Source: JBBRMY01 sp038230595 (lineage in GTDB: Bacteria > Bacteroidota > Ignavibacteria > Tepidaquicellales > Tepidaquicellaceae). Taken from it: a stretch of 7,706 nucleotides of DNA. Location: positions 1-7,706 of the forward strand of contig JBBRMY010000120.1 of the NCBI GenBank assembly GCA_038230595.1. The letters run 5' to 3'. The position numbers were made by a program, and so were the translations under genes. Positions 1 to 4,440 of the stretch are shown one piece after another. Position 1 is the first letter of the stretch, and every line of letters begins with the position of its first letter. Under the pieces are notes generated by a model. It was not told the DNA's origin and ran no database searches. It was given only the letters and a program-made list of their open reading frames with translations.

Positions 1-671
1 AAACCTCTGTGCCATTAGCCATTGAATACGGTATTTCAAAAAAACTTACTCTATTAGTTGAACCTGTATTATTCACAAGCATAAATCATAAAAATATTCC
101 CCCTGAGAGTGGAGTTGGAGATCTTGAAATTACTTTGTTTTATCAGATCTTGTCTGAAAAGAAAAATTCTCCGGCGATATCAATTGCAGGTGAAGTCAAA
201 CTTCCTACAGCAAATAACAGACAGATTGGAACAGGCAAAACAGATTACACTCCTTTCATTATAGTAAGCAAAACTATGGGACCTTTTTTTACAAGTTTAA
301 ATCTGGGTTATACATTTGTAGGAAATCCGGATAGCATTACTGCAAACAATCTTTTCAATTTTTCTCTGGGAACTGTATATACTCTATCTCCGGCTAGCCT
401 AATATTTGCTGAAGTGTACGGAAATACTGCTGCATTCGGAGGGAGTGAATCCGCTGAAGGCATACCGGTAAGTTCAAATAAAATATCGCACAATAATACA
501 AAAGCTTTATTAGCAAATACATCTGAGCTTTCCGGAGGAGAACTGGTCGGTGCTGCGGGTTTTGGATATTATATACAGAAAGATCTTCTTATCTCTCTCG
601 GAGTAAGTTATGACAATAATAATGCAATTTTATTCAGGCCGGGAATTCAATGGAAATTCGGCGGACACTAA
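1..671 (+). CDS. Outer-membrane beta-barrel protein, MetA-pathway/transporter-like (5' partial)
   Basis: The frame is open to the left window edge. The GTG at position 9 lies inside a beta-strand and no signal peptide follows it, so the true start is upstream and this is the C-terminal part of the gene. About 220 residues are visible. They alternate short amphipathic strands with polar turns, for example EYGISKKLTLLVEPVLF and GVGDLEITLFYQIL, then GEVKLPTA, LNLGYTFVG and a final strand ending GIQWKFGGH. This order (GVGD-LE, then a KLPT strand, then TDYTPFIIVSK) resembles the Phenol_MetA_deg / DUF3187-like family of outer-membrane barrels. That assignment is by recall of family features. The family is annotated as putative outer-membrane transporters, but substrates are mostly unknown and none can be named here. 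The gene ends 40 bases before the PepSY-like gene with no terminator between, so co-transcription is possible. Confidence is good for a barrel and moderate for the family. Confidence 0.72.
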   Translation, partial: TSVPLAIEYGISKKLTLLVEPVLFTSINHKNIPPESGVGDLEITLFYQILSEKKNSPAISIAGEVKLPTANNRQIGTGKTDYTPFIIVSKTMGPFFTSLNLGYTFVGNPDSITANNLFNFSLGTVYTLSPASLIFAEVYGNTAAFGGSESAEGIPVSSNKISHNNTKALLANTSELSGGELVGAAGFGYYIQKDLLISLGVSYDNNNAILFRPGIQWKFGGH

Positions 672-711
672 ACAATAAACAAAAACAAAACAAAATAAAA
701 TAAAAACAAAA
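672..711 (+). promoter_or_regulatory. A-rich, G-free leader before the PepSY-like gene
   Basis: The 40 bases between the barrel stop and the next ATG contain only A, C and T and are mostly A, with repeated ACAAAA/ATAAAA units. No Shine-Dalgarno sequence is present. A-rich unstructured leaders before start codons are typical of Bacteroidota translation initiation. The 14-base word at 671-684 (AACAATAAACAAAA) also occurs at 7107-7120, directly before the lipoprotein start. Confidence 0.4.
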
Positions 712-1155
712 ATGAAAAAGAAAATCATCGGAATCCTCGCACTCATCTGCATATTTGCATTAAATGTGCAGGCTTCAAACGCAGCATACAGTAAGATAGT
801 AGTTCCTGAAGCAGTAAAAAGTGCCTTCAACCTGAAATATCCCGGAGCCTCTTCTGTAAAATGGGGAAAAGAGAATTCTTCAGTATTTGAAGCTGAATTC
901 AAAATGAATTCAGCAAAAATGTCAGCAAATTTTTCAAGTGACGGAACTTGGGTTGATTCTGAATCACAGATAGAAGTATCCCTTGCTCCTGAAAAAGTAA
1001 TTACTGCTGCTAAAGATCAATACCCGAAATTTAAGATTTCTGCAGTTTACAAAATAGAAAGTGCTGCTAATGGCACTAAATATGAAGTCGAAATGAGATC
1101 AGGAAAGAAGAAAAAAGAAGTGATGTTAAATGAAGATGGTTCAGCAGGAAAATAA
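712..1155 (+). CDS. Secreted PepSY-like (DUF2874-type) protein
   Basis: This 147-residue protein begins with a clear signal peptide (MKKK, hydrophobic 5-17, likely cut after A21 or A24), so the mature form should be periplasmic or exported. The rest looks like two tandem PepSY-like modules. Module 1, about 30-87, has VPEAVKSAFNLKYPGASSVKW followed by FEAEF and SSDGTWVDSES. Module 2, about 92-147, has PEKVITAAKDQYPKFKI, then KYEVEMRSGKKKKEVMLN and EDGSA. The pattern of P-x-x-V-x-x-A, then YP, then a Y/F-E-x-E strand and an (E/S)DG turn matches the PepSY-like/DUF2874 family common in Bacteroidota. Its members are structurally similar to beta-lactamase-inhibitor proteins; their role is generally unknown. 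The ATG is chosen because it directly precedes the signal peptide. The gene may be co-transcribed with the upstream barrel and is followed by a strong terminator. No enzyme function is implied. Confidence 0.85.
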   Translation: MKKKIIGILALICIFALNVQASNAAYSKIVVPEAVKSAFNLKYPGASSVKWGKENSSVFEAEFKMNSAKMSANFSSDGTWVDSESQIEVSLAPEKVITAAKDQYPKFKISAVYKIESAANGTKYEVEMRSGKKKKEVMLNEDGSAGK

Positions 1156-1175
1156 ATAATCATTTGATCTAAAAT

Positions 1176-1202
1176 AAAAACCGGTAAATTTTACCGGTTT
1201 TT
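1176..1202 (+). terminator. Intrinsic terminator after the PepSY-like gene
   Basis: An 11-bp perfect stem (AAAAACCGGTA at 1176-1186, TACCGGTTTTT at 1192-1202) encloses a 5-base loop and runs into a T tract. It sits 20 bases after the stop of the PepSY-like gene. The A-tract/T-tract symmetry means it could also stop minus-strand transcription. Confidence 0.85.
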
Positions 1203-1289
1203 CTGCTATATAAACCCACTTTTTTAAGTACTATTTTCCCTCTTATACATCACCTGTTCTTAAAATGTATCCTATTTCTACAATGTAGA

Positions 1290-1320
1290 TTTCTTTTATT
1301 ACATATAATTAGTATTTTTC
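1290..1320 (+). promoter_or_regulatory. Possible Bacteroidetes-type promoter for the BNR/T9SS gene
   Basis: TTTC at 1290-1293 and TATTTTTC at 1313-1320 are 19 bases apart and lie 37 bases before the ATG. The Bacteroidetes sigma-ABfr consensus is TTTG-N19-TAnnTTTG, so each box differs only by C for the final G. The gene starts a new unit after the terminator at 1176-1202, so a promoter is expected here. The match is imperfect in an AT-rich region, so confidence is low. I see no ORF in the 202 bases between the two genes. Confidence 0.3.
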
Positions 1321-1357
1321 TCTGAGCCGAAAACTAATTAACCTAAAATTCAAACCA

Positions 1358-2653
1358 ATGAAAAAGTTAATACTCATCTTTATTTCGGTTTTATTCTCTT
1401 CAAGTCTTTTTGCTTCCTGGGTACCGCTTCCTTCAATTTCCGGAGGAACTGATAATATAATTTATAAGCTTTTAAATGACGGACGCGGAAATCTATTCGC
1501 ATCTATCCGTACCGGTGGAATTTATAAATCAACAAATGCAGGGCAGACATGGAGTCAGTCAGGAATTGCAGGTGGTTCAGTATATTGTCTGACTCTCGCT
1601 CCAAACGGAGATATCTATGGTATAGGAAGAGCCGGCTCTAATGAAATTATTTACAGATCAACAGATGATGGCTTATCATGGCAGATAGTTTACTCAAGAT
1701 CTTTTTCTCAAAATGTATCATTATGGGGAAGCATAGTATTCCCGCAAACCGGACCTATGGTAGCTGCATTTTCAGTGACAGTTTATCCCACAGTAAGTGA
1801 TGTGGATGTATATATGTTAAGATCAACAAACAGCGGAACTACATGGAATGAACTTGGATTTGTAAGTCCACTAATTCAAACTGCGACAGGCGGGGGATCA
1901 GGTATGGTTGCTGCATCAGATGGAAATATTATATTAGGAACAGGGCAGGCAGGAATTATTAAGACTTCAACCTTTGGAAGTTCCTGGTCAGGTGTCAGCA
2001 GCTTTAACAGTATGTTTTCCTCAACACTACTAAAGGCAAATGATAATTCCATAGTTGCCGGAGCTGCTTATGGCGTCTCTCGCTCTACAGATAATCTGAG
2101 TTCATTTAATTTTTTAGGACCATTCAATGCATGGGCTTATACAAATACTGCAGCTATTAGTCCTCAGGATCAGGTATTTATTGAGATTGCAGATGGAAGG
2201 CTTTACTTTACATCAGGGTTTGATACATGGACTGAAGATCATGTGGGTTTGCCTTATGGTTTCCACTCAGACTGCTTTGAATTTATCGATGGAAAAGTTC
2301 TGATGACAGGTCACGCTCCCGGATCATATAATGGAAAAATATTTATCTTCAATACTGTGACCGGTATCTCAAATGAGAATGGAATAATTAAAGAATATCA
2401 GCTAAAGCAAAATTTCCCAAATCCATTTAACCCTTCTACGAATATAAGTTATAACTTACCGGTTTCCGGAAATGTTCATTTAAAAGTATTTGACGCATTA
2501 GGAAATACTATTGATGAGCTGGTTAATGAAAGGCAAATTGCCGGGAATCACTCAGTCACATTTAATGCATCAGCATTATCAAGCGGAATTTACTTCTACA
2601 AACTGGAATCAGGTAGCTTTTTTGCAACTAGAAAAATGTTGCTTATAAAATAA
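1358..2653 (+). CDS. Secreted BNR-repeat/beta-propeller protein with T9SS sorting domain
   Basis: This 431-residue protein opens with a signal peptide (MKKLILIFISVLFSSSLFA, likely cut after A19). Residues about 30-335 form a repeat region with Asp-box/BNR-like motifs (S-T-x-x-G-x-x-W): KSTNAGQTW at 57, RSTDDGLSW at 100, RSTNSGTTW at 155, KTSTFGSSW at 202, and a decayed copy RSTDNLSSF at 242. The spacing of 40-55 residues fits blades of a sialidase/sortilin/YCF48-like beta-propeller. BNR boxes are structural, and I see no basis for calling a sialidase. Residues about 347-431 are a type A T9SS C-terminal domain (QNFPNPFNPSTNISY, then LKVFDALGN, then SALSSGIYFYKL, ending KMLLIK). The protein is therefore expected to cross the outer membrane by T9SS and be released or anchored at the surface. 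It lies between a terminator upstream and a weak hairpin downstream, so it is probably monocistronic. Its ligand or role is unknown. Confidence 0.88.
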   Translation: MKKLILIFISVLFSSSLFASWVPLPSISGGTDNIIYKLLNDGRGNLFASIRTGGIYKSTNAGQTWSQSGIAGGSVYCLTLAPNGDIYGIGRAGSNEIIYRSTDDGLSWQIVYSRSFSQNVSLWGSIVFPQTGPMVAAFSVTVYPTVSDVDVYMLRSTNSGTTWNELGFVSPLIQTATGGGSGMVAASDGNIILGTGQAGIIKTSTFGSSWSGVSSFNSMFSSTLLKANDNSIVAGAAYGVSRSTDNLSSFNFLGPFNAWAYTNTAAISPQDQVFIEIADGRLYFTSGFDTWTEDHVGLPYGFHSDCFEFIDGKVLMTGHAPGSYNGKIFIFNTVTGISNENGIIKEYQLKQNFPNPFNPSTNISYNLPVSGNVHLKVFDALGNTIDELVNERQIAGNHSVTFNASALSSGIYFYKLESGSFFATRKMLLIK

Positions 2654-2695
2654 GCATTTAATACTATTAATCACATTATACATCGAGCAATAAAG

Positions 2696-2722
2696 CCCTT
2701 ATATCTATAGTAGATAATAGGG
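2696..2722 (+). terminator. Weak hairpin between the BNR gene and the SPFH operon
   Basis: CCCTTATATCT (2696-2706) and AGATAATAGGG (2712-2722) can form 9 of 11 pairs around a 5-base loop; the two mismatches are adjacent. There is no T tract, so it is either a poor terminator for the BNR gene or a 5' leader structure of the SPFH operon. It ends one base before the alternative TTG start at 2724, which argues against that start. Confidence 0.35.
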
Positions 2723-2759
2723 ATTGCCTAAACTATTTACAAAACTTAATCCAACTTTA

Positions 2760-3698
2760 ATGCAAGTGATCGTAATTGGAGTAATAATTATTTTTATTAT
2801 CATTACTCTTTTAAAAACAGCAAGAGTTGTACCTCAGAAAACAGTTTTTATAATTGAAAGGTTGGGGAAATATACATCCACTCTTGAGGCTGGTTTTCAC
2901 CTTCTTATTCCTTTCCTTGATAAAGTAGCTTATAAGCATTCCATGAAGGAAATGGTAATGGAAGTGCCGGCACAAACATGTATTACAAAAGATAACATTG
3001 CAGTTGAAGTAGATGGAATTCTTTATATGCAGATAATCGACCCGGTTAAAGCTTCATACGGAGTTTCAAATTATGCATTTGCTTCAGTACAGCTTGCTCA
3101 GACAAATATGAGAAGTGAGATCGGAAAGATCGAGCTTGACCGTACATTTGAAGAAAGAGAAAAGATAAATTCACAGATCGTTGAAGCAGTTGATAAAGCT
3201 TCTGAGCCATGGGGATTAAAAGTAACACGTCATGAAATAAAAAATATCGTTCCTCCGCCAAGTATTAAAGATGCGATGGAAAAGCAGATGAGAGCAGAAA
3301 GAGAAAAAAGGGCTGTCATTGCAGAATCAGAAGGGGAAAGACAGGCAAAAATAAACCGTGCAGACGGAGATAGGCAGCAGGCAATTGCTTTATCTGAAGG
3401 GCAGAAAATGAAGATGATAAATGAAGCCGAAGGTAAAGGTCAGGAAATAGAAAGAGTTGCAAAAGCTACTGCTAACGGTATTCGCGAAATTGCAATCGCT
3501 ATAAATGAAAAAGGCGGTGAAGATGCTGTGAACTTAAGAATAGCAGAGCATTATCTTGATGAATTCGGAAAGCTAGCACAAAAAAATAATACTATGATCA
3601 TTCCTTCTAATCTTTCAGATGTTGCAGGTATAGTTGGCTCGTTTAGTAAGTTTGTTGAAGTGACAAAGAAAATGAAAGATGATAAACTAAACGCGTGA
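2760..3698 (+). CDS. Paraslipin (SLP-2/QmcA-type SPFH/band 7 membrane protein)
   Basis: Paraslipins oligomerise on the membrane and are thought to organise lipid domains and protein quality control; their biochemical activity is not settled. Counting from this ATG the protein has 312 residues. A single N-terminal membrane segment (about 2-19) precedes the SPFH domain. That domain contains VPQKTVFIIERLGKY (24-38), GFHLLIPFLDKV (45-56), DGILYMQIIDPVKASYGV (85-102), LAQTNMRSEIGK (112-123) and the band 7 signature VPPPSIKDAMEKQMRAEREK (164-183). An E/A/K/Q-rich coiled coil spans about 177-245. The C-terminal NTMIIPSNLSDVAGIVG is typical of the SLP-2/paraslipin branch. The reading frame extends back to a TTG at 2724, adding 12 residues. 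I prefer the ATG because it directly precedes the membrane segment and the TTG abuts a hairpin. The next gene, an NfeD-like protein, is the usual partner of this family. Confidence 0.93.
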   Translation: MQVIVIGVIIIFIIITLLKTARVVPQKTVFIIERLGKYTSTLEAGFHLLIPFLDKVAYKHSMKEMVMEVPAQTCITKDNIAVEVDGILYMQIIDPVKASYGVSNYAFASVQLAQTNMRSEIGKIELDRTFEEREKINSQIVEAVDKASEPWGLKVTRHEIKNIVPPPSIKDAMEKQMRAEREKRAVIAESEGERQAKINRADGDRQQAIALSEGQKMKMINEAEGKGQEIERVAKATANGIREIAIAINEKGGEDAVNLRIAEHYLDEFGKLAQKNNTMIIPSNLSDVAGIVGSFSKFVEVTKKMKDDKLNA

Positions 3699-3700
3699 TA

Positions 3701-4153
3701 ATGGATATCAGCCTTACATCAGGATTGTTCTGGTTCCTGCTTGGAGTCGTTTTTGTGCAGGCAGAAAAAACACATTACTGGTTCATGATTTTGTTTTTCG
3801 GCATAGGGGCGGTTATCGTTTCACTTCTTACATGGGCAGGAATAACAAATTTATTACCTGCTCAGTTGATAGTTTTTTTAGTAACGTCCTTGCTGTCATT
3901 GTATTTTTTCAGGAGCAAAATGAGCAGTATCTTTAAAGGTAAAGTGTCCGGAAAGCTTAATGGTAGGAATATGGATGACGTTGCCGGACATACTGCAGTT
4001 GTTACAACCGGAATTAACCCGAATGCAATTGACGGAAGAGTTGAATATCATGGAACAGCATGGGAAGCACATTCAGAAGAAGTTATAAATAAGGGAGAAG
4101 TTGTAAAAATAGTTGAAAGAAAGAACCTTGTCCTGAAGGTGAAAAAAGTTTAA
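3701..4153 (+). CDS. NfeD-family (YbbJ-like) membrane protein, stomatin operon partner
   Basis: This 150-residue protein has about three hydrophobic segments (roughly 6-20, 26-46 and 54-70). A soluble C-terminal OB-fold of about 91-150 follows, with DGRVEYHGTAWEAHSEE (111-127) and NKGEVVKIVERKNLVLKVKK. The G-x-(A/V)-W block and the closing KG-x-x-V-x-(I/V)-V-x-x strand are the NfeD C-terminal hallmark. The short size and absence of a ClpP-like protease domain place it in the short YbbJ-like class, not the long NfeD proteases. The family pairs with SPFH proteins in the inner membrane. The ATG lies two bases after the paraslipin stop; an alternative GTG at 3695 would overlap that stop by four bases and add two residues. 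Either way the genes are translationally close and form one operon. A structured intergenic region follows. Confidence 0.92.
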   Translation: MDISLTSGLFWFLLGVVFVQAEKTHYWFMILFFGIGAVIVSLLTWAGITNLLPAQLIVFLVTSLLSLYFFRSKMSSIFKGKVSGKLNGRNMDDVAGHTAVVTTGINPNAIDGRVEYHGTAWEAHSEEVINKGEVVKIVERKNLVLKVKKV

Positions 4154-4245
4154 TACCCGGGAAAATAAATCGCAAATAGAATGTTTCCCCCGAATTCTTT
4201 TGTCCGGGATCCCGAGTTAATAGTGTCACCTTAACACCCCTTACT

Positions 4246-4300
4246 ACAGCCATCAAAACGATTAAAAGAAGTAAAACAAAAAGCACGTATGACTTTCATA
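4246..4300. repeat. Direct repeat, copy 1 (eroded terminator copy)
   Basis: It aligns without gaps to 4344-4398, 98 bases to the right, with 47 of 55 positions identical by my hand alignment. Shared blocks include ACAGCCATCA at the left end and AGTAAAACAAAAAGC in the middle. The right end forms GTATGA (4287-4292) / TCATAC (4296-4301) around CTT. The outer stem seen in copy 2 is broken here, so this copy is probably a poor terminator. Confidence 0.8.
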
Positions 4301-4304
4301 CTCC

Positions 4305-4348
4305 GCTGTTGGTGTTTAGTTTCGATTTATCGAAACGTCACCAACAGC
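4305..4348. repeat. Compound inverted repeat (long hairpin)
   Basis: Perfect 10-base outer arms GCTGTTGGTG (4305-4314) and CACCAACAGC (4339-4348) enclose a 4/2 internal loop. Perfect 7-base inner arms GTTTCGA (4319-4325) and TCGAAAC (4330-4336) close a TTTA loop. The right outer arm overlaps the first bases of repeat copy 2. The left outer arm starts with the GCT that could close the base of the copy 1 hairpin. It could be an RNA structure, a DNA cruciform or the end of a small repeat element; there is no T tract for termination. Confidence 0.75.
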
Positions 4349-4398
4349 CATCAGAATGATTAAAAGTAGTAAAACAAAAAGCCCGAATGATTCTCATT
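4344..4398. repeat. Direct repeat, copy 2 (carries the intact terminator)
   Basis: This is the partner of 4246-4300. It differs at eight positions, and its right end is the left arm, loop and start of the right arm of the perfect terminator hairpin. Confidence 0.8.
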
Positions 4399-4407
4399 CG
4401 GGCTTTT
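4377..4407. terminator. Bidirectional intrinsic terminator between convergent genes
   Basis: A perfect 14-bp stem, AAAAGCCCGAATGA (4377-4390) and TCATTCGGGCTTTT (4394-4407), closes on a TTC loop. The GC-rich centre is flanked by an A tract and a T tract, so it works in both orientations. It lies 34 bases beyond the stop of the minus-strand cupredoxin gene and also ends the SPFH/NfeD unit from the other side. Confidence 0.9.
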
Positions 4408-4440
4408 ACTTTAAATCAAAAAAATAATATCTTAATATCT

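Larger units (their letters stand above)
4154..4440. other. Structured convergent intergenic region
   Basis: These 287 bases lie between the NfeD-like gene and the convergent cupredoxin gene. I see no convincing ordinary gene. The left part holds an interrupted inverted repeat (GGGAAA 4159-4164 / TTTCCC 4184-4189) and a perfect 10-bp palindrome CGGGATCCCG (4205-4214). The right part holds the 55-base direct repeat, an intervening compound hairpin and the terminator, annotated separately. The region probably blocks read-through between converging transcripts and may carry a repeat element. Confidence 0.6.

Noticed and set aside
9..11. GTG at position 9 as the start of the barrel protein.
   Set aside because: The frame is open upstream, there is no signal peptide, and the GTG codon sits within a beta-strand.
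308..902. Two minus-strand frames (308-493 and 630-902) antisense to the barrel and PepSY-like genes.
   Set aside because: They oppose well-supported coding sequence, have no recognisable domains, and the second spans the A-rich leader.
1358..2653. Sialidase activity for the BNR-repeat protein.
   Set aside because: Asp-box motifs are structural and found in many propellers; I could not identify the catalytic arginine triad or the nucleophile pair.
3046..3261. Minus-strand frame within the paraslipin gene.
   Set aside because: It is antisense to the most conserved part of the SPFH domain and looks like a frame shadow.
4083..4286. Minus-strand frame with a leucine-rich start (LFVLLLLIVLMAV), overlapping the NfeD-like gene tail and repeat copy 1.
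   Set aside because: About a third lies antisense to the conserved OB-fold of the NfeD-like gene, the start is a GTG inside an eroded hairpin, and the leucine run comes from the A-rich repeat read backwards.
4246..4398. The two repeat copies as a CRISPR array.
   Set aside because: There are only two diverged copies, longer than usual CRISPR repeats, and no cas genes are nearby.
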